Below are positions 36,305 through 43,668 of a stretch of 64,000 nucleotides of DNA, one piece after another. The stretch is from Opitutia bacterium. GTDB lineage: Bacteria; Verrucomicrobiota; Verrucomicrobiia; Opitutales; Opitutaceae. Numbering within the stretch: position 1 is the stretch's first letter; each line of letters opens with the position of its first letter. Where the stretch lies: contig CANFSZ010000004.1 in the NCBI GenBank assembly GCA_947449835.1, forward strand, positions 33,885 to 97,884. The letters run 5' to 3'. The notes beneath the pieces were generated by a model. That model saw nothing but the letters and a program-made list of their open reading frames with translations, was not told the origin of the DNA and did not search any database. The translations under genes and the position numbers were made by a program.

Positions 36305-36739
36305 GGCGAGGGGCGGAGTCTTCGCCGTGACAAAACGAAACACGTAGTAAGTGGCCGGGGTTGAGCCGACGTTGCGCATGCCGTGCAGATCGTTGGACGC
36401 GTAGAAGAAAATCGAACCCGCGCTGGCGCGCTGCGTCTCGCCATTGATGGTGACTTCGAGGGTGCCTTCTTTGATGAGGATCATCTCCTCGTCGGGATGG
36501 CGGTGCGGCGGATGCGGCACTTCACCTGGGCGGATCGTGGTCACGTGCCCCTCGAAATTATTAAGCGTGAGGGTGGGCGCATCAAAGAGTTCGCGCCGCT
36601 CGCCGGTTTTGGTCGGTTTGACGGCCAATTTGGCCCAATCAATCACCGTGGATGCGGTCACAGCCTTCGATGTTTCCGCAGCATTTAGACTCCAGACAAC
36701 TGGGATTACAAAGCACCAGATAAGGGGTAGAATTTTCAT
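36293..36739 (-). CDS. Exported cupin-domain protein
   Basis: A 148-residue small exported protein from the ATG 36739, with signal peptide MKILPLIWCFVIPVVWSLNA. A single cupin barrel carries the metal motif HPPHRHPDEEMILIKEGTLE and the second histidine in ASNDLHGMRNVG. The N-terminal extension in the longer ORF is not similar to anything and is dropped. Such one-domain periplasmic cupins are widespread; some bind sugars or act as dioxygenase-like proteins, but no function can be given. Divergent from the M20 peptidase gene across 74 bases. Confidence 0.8.
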   Translation of the reverse strand: MKILPLIWCFVIPVVWSLNAAETSKAVTASTVIDWAKLAVKPTKTGERRELFDAPTLTLNNFEGHVTTIRPGEVPHPPHRHPDEEMILIKEGTLEVTINGETQRASAGSIFFYASNDLHGMRNVGSTPATYYVFRFVTAKTPPLAARP

Positions 36740-36813
36740 AGCAAAAGGGCGGGGATGGGAAATTAAGCTGACACGGGTAGGACGATGAATCGTGCTGCTT
36801 GTTGAAAACATCC

Positions 36814-38127
36814 ATGAAATCACTCCTTCGTCACTCCTTGTTTGGTTGCGTCGCGGCTTTACTGAGCTCGACTTCGATTTTATCAGCTGCGGTCGAACCG
36901 GCTACGCTGCTCAACGACCCGACCGTGAAAGCCGCCCTATCCGCCGTAGAGCGCAACGAGCCAGAAACGCTCAACCTGCAAGCCCGGCTCACGGAAATTC
37001 CAGCGCCCCCATTCAACGAGACCGCGCGCGGTCTGGAAGTGAAACGCCTCTTTGAACAACTCGGCCTCAAAGACGTACGCGTGGATAAAATCGGCAACGT
37101 CATCGGCGTGCGCCCCGGCGCGCTGGCCAAGCCCAACGTCGTGGTAGCGGCCCATCTCGACACCGTTTTTCCCGAGGGAACGGATGTGCGCGTCAAACGC
37201 GACGGCAAGTTTTTGCGCGCTCCCGGAATCGGTGACGACGGTCGCGGCCTCGCGGCGATGTTGAGCGTCATCCGCGCGCTCGATGAAGGCGGCGTAAAGA
37301 CCACCGGCTCGATCACCTTCGTGGCCAACGTCGGCGAAGAAGGTCTCGGCGATCTCCGAGGGGTTAAGGAATTATTTAACGTAACGCTCAAAGGAAAAAT
37401 CGATTCTTTCATCTCCATCGAGCCCGGCAGCCAAAACCGCATCACCAATGCTGGCGTCGGCAGCTATCGTTATCGCGTCACGTTCAAAGGCCCGGGTGGA
37501 CATAGCTACGGCGCCTTCGGGATGGCCAATCCGATTCATGCGCTCGGCCGCGCCATCGCCAAGATCGGCGATATTACCGTGCCGGCTACCCCCAAGACCA
37601 CTTTCAACGTCGGCCGCATCAGCGGCGGCACATCGGTCAACTCGATCGCGTTTGAAACCTGGTTCGAAGTCGACATGCGCTCCGAGACGATGGCCGCGCT
37701 CGACGCCGTCCGCGATCAATTCAATGCCGCCGTCGCCGATTCCGTGAAAGCGGAAAACGCCCGCTGGAAAAATCGCGGAGCGGTTTCCGTCGACATCGAA
37801 TTAGTTGGTCTACGTCCCGCGGGTCAGACGCCGGAGGATTCCTCCATTGTTAAAATCGCGAGCGCATCGGTTACGGCGATCGGCAGCCTGCCTGCTTCGA
37901 ACGCGGGCACGGCTGATTCCAATCTCACCAAGCAAGTTGTCATTCCTACCTTAGGCGCGGGTTCGACGGATTCGAATGTGCCGATGCAGCTAGGGATTCC
38001 GGCCGTCACGCTTGGCGGCGGTGGTGAAGCCACTCGCGCGCATTCGCTGGACGAATCGTTTGATTCGACGAACTCCCACCTCGGTCCCCAAGCCGTATTG
38101 CTCACGGTCGTCGCATTGGTGCGTTAA
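36814..38127 (+). CDS. Exported M20 family metallopeptidase
   Basis: A 437-residue M20/M25/M40 peptidase with a signal peptide from ATG 36814 (MKSLLRHSLFGCVAALLSS). The two-zinc site is recognisable: VVAAHLDTVFP (first His and Asp with the preceding alanine-rich strand), GIGDDGRGLA (bridging Asp), VGEEGLGD (catalytic Glu pair), FISIEPG, and AHSLDESFD near the end for the last histidine. The dimerisation or lid domain (GPGGHSYGAFGMANPIHAL) is complete. Substrate is probably a di- or tripeptide in the periplasm. A textbook intrinsic terminator follows the stop by 19 bases. Confidence 0.92.
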   Translation: MKSLLRHSLFGCVAALLSSTSILSAAVEPATLLNDPTVKAALSAVERNEPETLNLQARLTEIPAPPFNETARGLEVKRLFEQLGLKDVRVDKIGNVIGVRPGALAKPNVVVAAHLDTVFPEGTDVRVKRDGKFLRAPGIGDDGRGLAAMLSVIRALDEGGVKTTGSITFVANVGEEGLGDLRGVKELFNVTLKGKIDSFISIEPGSQNRITNAGVGSYRYRVTFKGPGGHSYGAFGMANPIHALGRAIAKIGDITVPATPKTTFNVGRISGGTSVNSIAFETWFEVDMRSETMAALDAVRDQFNAAVADSVKAENARWKNRGAVSVDIELVGLRPAGQTPEDSSIVKIASASVTAIGSLPASNAGTADSNLTKQVVIPTLGAGSTDSNVPMQLGIPAVTLGGGGEATRAHSLDESFDSTNSHLGPQAVLLTVVALVR

Positions 38128-38146
38128 ACGGGGTTTTGCTTATCCG

Positions 38147-38176
38147 CCCGCCGGTTTAAAGCCGGCGGGTTTTTTT
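38147..38176 (+). terminator. Intrinsic terminator after M20 peptidase gene
   Basis: CCCGCCGG at 38147-38154, loop TTTAAAG, CCGGCGGG at 38162-38169, followed by seven T. The eight-pair GC stem and T-run make this the best terminator in the window. It lies 19 bases past the M20 stop. Confidence 0.95.
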
Positions 38177-38249
38177 GCGCCGATTCGGGTGTTTATCGTT
38201 TCAAAATATTGCGCTCGCCAGCGGTCGCTTCAATACGCCGAATCCCGCT

Positions 38250-38864
38250 GTGCCCCTCGTCTTTTTTTACACTCTGGTGGTGTTGCTGGGAATTCTGAGT
38301 ATGGGTTTCCAGCTGCTCGCCTCGCGCCTGCTCAACCCGTTTTTTGGCTCATCGTTGATCGTGTGGGCTTGGTTGATTTCGACGTTCCTAGCGGCTTTCA
38401 GTCTCGGTTCGATTATCGGCGGCTGGATTAGTAATGCGCCCCCGCGCCAACGCCAGCGCGCCCAATGGATCGTGGGCGCGATCGCGGTGGGTTCGCTCGG
38501 ATTCACGGCATTTTTTGGGCGCGCGATGCTCGGTCAGATTGAGATCGCATTTGCCGAAATCACGACGGGTCTGCTCGTTGCTTGTCTGGCTTTGTTCTTT
38601 TTGCCGGTCACGACGCTGTCTTCGTTTGGGCCGCAATGCGTTCAATACTTGGCCTCGCGCGGTACGCCCCCGGGACAAGCCTCGGGCCTGATCTATGGCG
38701 TGAGCACGTTGGGCAACATCGCTGGCGTCATGCTGACGGCCTTCGTGCTGATTCCGCATTTGCCCGTTTCGACTTTGCTTTATTTGTGGCTCGGTGTGGC
38801 GCTGGTTAATCTGACCGCTTTGATTTTGCTATTGCGTTCATCCCCGACGAATTCTGCTCCATGA
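38250..38864 (+). CDS. Polytopic membrane protein, partner of spermidine-synthase-like protein
   Basis: A 204-residue protein with about six hydrophobic helices, for example FYTLVVLLGILSMGFQLLA and LGSIIGGWI. It resembles the membrane half of proteins named fused MFS/spermidine synthase, here encoded separately. The start is uncertain: the track's TTG lies in a terminator T-run, and I prefer GTG 38250 (VPLVFFYTLVVLLG). The next gene begins inside its stop codon (ATGA), so the two polypeptides are made together and probably form one complex in the inner membrane. Transport substrate, if any, is unknown. Confidence 0.72.
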   Translation: MPLVFFYTLVVLLGILSMGFQLLASRLLNPFFGSSLIVWAWLISTFLAAFSLGSIIGGWISNAPPRQRQRAQWIVGAIAVGSLGFTAFFGRAMLGQIEIAFAEITTGLLVACLALFFLPVTTLSSFGPQCVQYLASRGTPPGQASGLIYGVSTLGNIAGVMLTAFVLIPHLPVSTLLYLWLGVALVNLTALILLLRSSPTNSAP

Positions 38865-39787
38865 AACTGCGCCGATATCTGATTTGCTGCTTTGTTTTAT
38901 TTTTAAGCAGCGGGTTCAGCTCCCACGCCGCCGAAGCGCCCGATTACGTCGAAAATCACGACACGCTTTATAACAACCTAACAGTCGAAAAGCGTGGCAC
39001 GGTAGTTGAGCTTCGGGCGCGTTCCCGAGCTGGCGAATACCTCGAGTCCGCCGTCGATTTGGCGGATCCGTTACGTCTGGTCGTGCCGTATACGCGTTCG
39101 TTGTTCGCTGCGGCTTTCTTTGAGCCCAAGCCGACGAATGTGCTCATGATTGGACTCGGGGGCGCGGGCTTTCACCGAGTGTTTATGCATGCGTTTCCCT
39201 CGGCGCGGCTGCAATCGGTTGAGCTCGATCCCAAAGTCTGGGAGCTTTGCCAAGATAAGCTCGCCTTCAATCCGACGGCGCAAACGCCCGTCGCGGTGAT
39301 GGACGGGCGTCTTTTTGTGAAACGTAATCGCGAGCGTTGGGACTGGCTCATCTTGGACGCCTTTCGCGGAGGTTTCGTGCCGCCGCACTTGAAGACCCAG
39401 GAATTTTATCGCGAGTGCGCTGCCCGTCTTGGCGAACGCGGGGTCTTCGTCACCAATCTCCATCAAGATACGGAGCTTTTTGCCGCAGACCTGCGGACGA
39501 TTCAGAGTGTGTTCCCACACGTGTTTCTTTTTCAAACCCACGGTCGCGGTAACGTGATCGTCTGCGCTCTGAAATCTGCCGCGAGCGATCTTACGCGGAC
39601 GCCTGATATCGCGGCGTTAGAAAAATTAAACTCGAAGCTCGCTTCGAAACTGGACCTCGATGCCTTAGCCGCCGAGCTCTTGCCGTTTCCAGCCGAACTT
39701 GCGTCCAAAGCCCGCATCCTGACGGATGATTTTTCGCCCGTTGAGTTTCTTGATGCGCTCAAGACCAACAACACTAAGGCCCGCTAA
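38861..39787 (+). CDS. Spermidine-synthase-like Rossmann protein with signal peptide
   Basis: A 308-residue protein. Residues of about 75-230 form a spermidine-synthase/methyltransferase-like Rossmann fold: LMIGLGGAGFHRVF for the nucleotide loop, SVELDPKVWEL for the acidic ribose-binding residue, and WLILDAFRGGFVPPHL at the active-site strand. The N-terminus MKLRRYLICCFVLFLSSGFSSHA is a convincing signal peptide or anchor, odd for an enzyme that should need decarboxylated SAM or SAM. Translationally coupled to the preceding membrane protein. Could be a polyamine aminopropyltransferase homologue that has lost or changed its role. Confidence 0.75.
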   Translation: MKLRRYLICCFVLFLSSGFSSHAAEAPDYVENHDTLYNNLTVEKRGTVVELRARSRAGEYLESAVDLADPLRLVVPYTRSLFAAAFFEPKPTNVLMIGLGGAGFHRVFMHAFPSARLQSVELDPKVWELCQDKLAFNPTAQTPVAVMDGRLFVKRNRERWDWLILDAFRGGFVPPHLKTQEFYRECAARLGERGVFVTNLHQDTELFAADLRTIQSVFPHVFLFQTHGRGNVIVCALKSAASDLTRTPDIAALEKLNSKLASKLDLDALAAELLPFPAELASKARILTDDFSPVEFLDALKTNNTKAR

Positions 39788-39805
39788 ACTTACTTTATTT
39801 TCACC

Positions 39806-41338
39806 ATGTCACTTACCATCGGCATCGATTCTGGCACCCAAAGCGTCAAAGCCATCGTCCTCGATCTCGTGACGCGCAAGGTCATCGCTGAAGCGCGCGC
39901 CCCGCATAAATTAATCGAAGGCTTGCCCCTCGGCCACATGGAGCAACACCCGCAAGATTGGACTTCGGCCCTCGATTTCGTGCTCTCTGACGTCGCAGCA
40001 CAAATCGGCTCCGCGCAAGCCCAACGTGTATGCGCCATCGGCGTTTCAGGTCAGCAACACGGTTTTGTGGCCTTGGACGAAAATGGTGACGTGATCCGTC
40101 CCGCCAAATTGTGGTGTGACACGAGCACGACTGCCGAATGCGCGATCCTCACCAAAAAACTCGGCGGTCCTAAAGCCGCGATCCGTCTCACCGGCAACCT
40201 GATCCTCCCTGGATTCACCGCGCCGAAAATTTTGTGGCTCAAGCGGCACGAGCCGGAGAATTACAAATTCCTGCGACACGTGCTGCTCCCGCACGATTAC
40301 CTGAATTATTTTCTCACGGGTAATTTTTCCATGGAGTACGGTGACGCGTCGGGCTCGGCGTTGATGGACGTGCGTACCCGCACGTGGTCCAAAGCGGTCA
40401 TCAAAGCGATTGATCCGAAACTCGCCGGTTATCTCCCCAAAATTTCCGCCTCGCACGAAGCCGCTGGCACGTTGCGCCCCGAGTTGGCGGCGAAGTACGG
40501 ATTTCCCGAAAACACCGTCATCTCGGCCGGTGGTGGCGACAATATGATGGGCGCGATCGGCACCGGCAACGTAGTCCCCGGAGTGATCACCGCCAGCTTT
40601 GGCACCAGCGGCACCATCTACGCTCACGCGAACAAACCGGTGATTGATCCGCAGGGTGAAATCGCGGCGTTTTGTTCCTCGACCGGCGGTTGGTTGCCGC
40701 TGCTCTGCACGATGAACGTCACGACGGTGACCGAGCAGGTGCGGGCGCTATTTGGGCAGGATCATGATGCGCTCAACGCGGCCATCGCCGCCGCACCGGC
40801 GGGGGCGGGTGGCTTGCTCTTGTTGCCGTATTTGGCGGGCGAACGTACGCCCAACGTCCCGATGGGTTCTGGCGTGTTGCTCGGCCTAAACGCGCAAACC
40901 TTTAATTCTGGCCACATCGCTCGTGCGGCCATGGAAGGCGTCACGCTCGGGATGAATTACGGACTCCGTCGTCTCGCTGCGCTTGGAGTGAAAGCGAAAG
41001 AAATCCGCGTGACAGGCGGCGGGGCCAAGTCGCCGGTGTGGCGTCAGATCATGGCGGATATTTTTGGCGTGCCCGTTGTCGCAATGGTTGAAGATGAGGG
41101 CGCGGCTCTGGGCGGTGCGCTCCAAGCGGCGTGGTGCGCCGCACTACGTGATGGAAATAAAAAAGCCCGACTCACCGACTTCACTACCGGCACGGTGGCA
41201 CTCGATGAATCCACGCGTTGCCAACCAAATCCGGCCAACGTCGCACGTTATCGCGCGATGCAGGCGGTACAGGACAAACTGAGTCTCGCGCTCCGCCAAG
41301 CCTTCGAGCTGCAACGTGCGCTGGTGGCGGCGACGTGA
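39806..41338 (+). CDS. xylB: Xylulokinase
   Basis: A 510-residue FGGY-family carbohydrate kinase that phosphorylates D-xylulose with ATP, feeding the pentose phosphate pathway. The N-terminal phosphate loop is GIDSGTQSVKAIV, substrate-binding residues lie in MEQHPQDW and SGQQHGFVALD, and the C-terminal half has the adenosine loop RVTGGGAKSPVWRQIMADIF. The Asp in SAGGGDNMMGAIG is the probable catalytic base. Length is typical. No xylose isomerase is adjacent. It is 18 bases after the spermidine-synthase-like gene and may be cotranscribed; it could process xylose or arabinose-derived xylulose from pectic material. Confidence 0.93.
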   Translation: MSLTIGIDSGTQSVKAIVLDLVTRKVIAEARAPHKLIEGLPLGHMEQHPQDWTSALDFVLSDVAAQIGSAQAQRVCAIGVSGQQHGFVALDENGDVIRPAKLWCDTSTTAECAILTKKLGGPKAAIRLTGNLILPGFTAPKILWLKRHEPENYKFLRHVLLPHDYLNYFLTGNFSMEYGDASGSALMDVRTRTWSKAVIKAIDPKLAGYLPKISASHEAAGTLRPELAAKYGFPENTVISAGGGDNMMGAIGTGNVVPGVITASFGTSGTIYAHANKPVIDPQGEIAAFCSSTGGWLPLLCTMNVTTVTEQVRALFGQDHDALNAAIAAAPAGAGGLLLLPYLAGERTPNVPMGSGVLLGLNAQTFNSGHIARAAMEGVTLGMNYGLRRLAALGVKAKEIRVTGGGAKSPVWRQIMADIFGVPVVAMVEDEGAALGGALQAAWCAALRDGNKKARLTDFTTGTVALDESTRCQPNPANVARYRAMQAVQDKLSLALRQAFELQRALVAAT

Positions 41339-41339
41339 T

Positions 41340-41357
41340 GCGCGCGAGGGTGCGCGC
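41340..41357. other. Short GC hairpin between convergent xylB and peptidase genes
   Basis: GCGCGC, loop GAGGGT, GCGCGC forms a six-pair stem directly after the xylB stop and just before the convergent peptidase stop at 41361. On the plus strand it is followed by AATTATTT rather than a clean T-run. A shared weak terminator is possible. Confidence 0.35.
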
Positions 41358-41360
41358 GAA

Positions 41361-43493
41361 TTATTTAGCGACAGCTACGTCGTTGAGTCCCAGTGAACCG
41401 AGCGCGAAAGCGAAGCGATAGGCCGTCTCGCGCAACGCATCGTAACGCCCACTCGCACCGCCGTGACCCGCGGCGAGATTTGTGTGCAGGAGCAACGCGT
41501 TTTTTCCCGTGTTCAGTTCGCGGATTTTGGCGACGAGTTTGGCGCCCTCCCAATATGGCACTTGTGAGTCGTTGAGCGAGACGTTCATCAGAATATTGGG
41601 ATGAGCGACGGCGCGCACGTTGTCGTAGGGCGAATAGGCGCGCATCCACGCGTATTCGGCTGCGATCGTAGGATTGCCCCATTCGATGTACTCGCTGGTC
41701 GTCAGCGGCAACGAAGCGTCGAGCATGGTGTTGAGCACATCGACGAATGGCACGTCATAGATCGCGGCATGAAACAGGTCGGGCCGCAGATTCACGACAA
41801 CGCCCATGAGCAAACCACCGGCGCTGCCGCCGTTGATGACGAGTTGGTTTGCGCGCGTGAACTTTTCCGCGATGAGGTGCTCGGCGCAGGCGATGAAATC
41901 GGTAAAAGTAGTCATCTTGTGCGCCATGCGTCCGGCTTCGCGCCAAGGTTCGCCGAATTCACCGCCGCCGCGGATGTGCGCGATGGCGAAGATGACGCCG
42001 CGATCCAACAAACTCAGGCGCGAGGTGTTAAAAGAAACCGGCATGCTGATGCCGTAGCTGCCGTAGGCGTAGAGATAGAGCGGTTGCGCGCCGGGTAGAC
42101 GCAGGTCTTTGCGGTAAACGATGCTCATCGGCACCCGCGTGCCGTCCGCGGCTCGTGCCCAGATGCGTTCACTCGCGTAGCGTGAGGCATCGTAGCCGCT
42201 GGGGATTTCTTGTTGTTTTAGGACGGTATGCGCTTTCGTAGTGAGATGATAGCTGATGATTGAGCGCGGCGTGACGAGCGATTGATAAGTGAAACGAATT
42301 TCTTCGGTCGCAGGCTCAGGGTTACTCTCGAGAGAAATCTCGTAGACGGGCTCCGGCGTGCTAATGCGATGGCTCGCGTGGCTGCGATCGTCGATGACGC
42401 GGAGGTGCGGTAATCCATCTTCGCGCTCGCTCAGAACCGTGTGCGTCGCGAACAGGTCAAAGTCATCGAGCTTCACGGCGGCTTGGTGCGGCACGTAATC
42501 GACCCAATGCGTGGGGTCTGGCGTCGCGACAGGAGCGGTGACGATGCGGAAGTTTTGCGCGTGATCGTTGGTGCGAAAATAGAAAAGTCCGTCGCGATAA
42601 TCGGCCCGAGTTTCGATGTCGTTGCGACGAGCGGCGATGATACGCCAGTCGAGGTTGGGCGTAGCAGCGGATAAGGCGCGGATCTCCGTCGTGGTCTTGC
42701 TTTCGCTGGTGGCGAAGAGCCAAGCGCCTTCACGCGAGCGGCTGAGGCCGAGGTCAAAGAGTTCATCTTTTTCTTCGTAGAGCCACGTGACGGTTCCCGA
42801 TTTCAGCTCAAGTCGACCGAGTCGGTAAGAGCGTTTGGAAACGGCGTCTTCTTGCGTAAAAAAGAGGGCTTGATAATTGGCGGCCCACTCCAGCGAGGTG
42901 ATGCGTTCCACGCCGAGTGCGCGCGTCTCGCCGGTGTTTAGGTTTTTAACATGGAGCGAGTATTGGCGGTAGCCGGTGGGATCGATGGTGTAAGCCAGAA
43001 ACTGGGAGTCATCGCTAATTTTATACGCACCGACGGCCATGTAAGGCTGGCCCACGGCGAGAAGGTTGACGTCGAGCGTGATTTGCTCGGGTGCATCGAG
43101 GTTGCCCGCGCGGCGCGCATAGAGCGGGTATTGTTTCCCCTGTTCAGTGCGGGTGTAATACCAGTAACCACGGCGCAAAACAGGCGGGGCGGAGTCGGTC
43201 TCCTTGATCCGTCCCAGCATCTCCGCATAGAGTTTTTCCTGCAGGGGTTTAGTCGGTGCCATCACGGTATCGGTGTAAATATTTTCGGCTTCGAGGTGCT
43301 TGCGCACGGCGGGATTTTCTTTTTCGCGAAGCCAAAAGTAATCATCGATACGCCGATCCTCGTGCACCGTGACGTCTTTGGGTTTTTTCTCAGCGATGGG
43401 CGGTTGGGCCGAATTGAGTGCGAATTGGGCCAGTGCGGTAAGGGCGGTCATGCTAAGAAGTGGAAGGAATAGGAAACTGCGGTGAAGTCTCAT
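41361..43493 (-). CDS. Exported S9A oligopeptidase B-like peptidase
   Basis: A 710-residue prolyl oligopeptidase family enzyme, closest in motif to oligopeptidase B. The N-terminal propeller begins after a signal peptide (cleavage near LAQFAL). The catalytic serine is in NGGSAGGLLMG near residue 545, the aspartate in SLNDSQVPYWEG and the histidine in LAAGHGGASGRYD. The segment DVPFVDVLNTMLDASLPLT is a family signature. It would cleave short peptides after basic residues, apparently in the periplasm, although most oligopeptidase B proteins are cytoplasmic. Divergent from the PL26-like gene across about 175 bases. Confidence 0.92.
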   Translation of the reverse strand: MRLHRSFLFLPLLSMTALTALAQFALNSAQPPIAEKKPKDVTVHEDRRIDDYFWLREKENPAVRKHLEAENIYTDTVMAPTKPLQEKLYAEMLGRIKETDSAPPVLRRGYWYYTRTEQGKQYPLYARRAGNLDAPEQITLDVNLLAVGQPYMAVGAYKISDDSQFLAYTIDPTGYRQYSLHVKNLNTGETRALGVERITSLEWAANYQALFFTQEDAVSKRSYRLGRLELKSGTVTWLYEEKDELFDLGLSRSREGAWLFATSESKTTTEIRALSAATPNLDWRIIAARRNDIETRADYRDGLFYFRTNDHAQNFRIVTAPVATPDPTHWVDYVPHQAAVKLDDFDLFATHTVLSEREDGLPHLRVIDDRSHASHRISTPEPVYEISLESNPEPATEEIRFTYQSLVTPRSIISYHLTTKAHTVLKQQEIPSGYDASRYASERIWARAADGTRVPMSIVYRKDLRLPGAQPLYLYAYGSYGISMPVSFNTSRLSLLDRGVIFAIAHIRGGGEFGEPWREAGRMAHKMTTFTDFIACAEHLIAEKFTRANQLVINGGSAGGLLMGVVVNLRPDLFHAAIYDVPFVDVLNTMLDASLPLTTSEYIEWGNPTIAAEYAWMRAYSPYDNVRAVAHPNILMNVSLNDSQVPYWEGAKLVAKIRELNTGKNALLLHTNLAAGHGGASGRYDALRETAYRFAFALGSLGLNDVAVAK

Positions 43494-43596
43494 GGGCCGA
43501 TCGTGTGGCGCGGATTACTGAGGGGCAAGGCGTAGTCGGTCGGATTACGGACTGTCTGAGAATAGGGCCGTGGGATGCTTCGTGTGCCGCTTGCAC

Positions 43597-43625
43597 TTGG
43601 GACTGATCTCGTGCGCTGTCTTAAT
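43597..43625 (+). promoter_or_regulatory. Candidate sigma-70 promoter before PL26-like gene
   Basis: TTGGGA at 43597-43602 and CTTAAT at 43620-43625 are separated by 17 bases and each matches the consensus at four of six positions. The ATG follows 43 bases later. The match is modest and unsupported by any other evidence. Confidence 0.25.
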
Positions 43626-43668
43626 CTACCCTGTTTTGCTTCCCCTTTTTTATACTCATCGATTTTTT

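Noticed and set aside
38175-38249. TTG start of the small polytopic protein at 38175
   Set aside because: The codon lies inside the T-run of the preceding intrinsic terminator; GTG 38250 at the first membrane helix is more credible.
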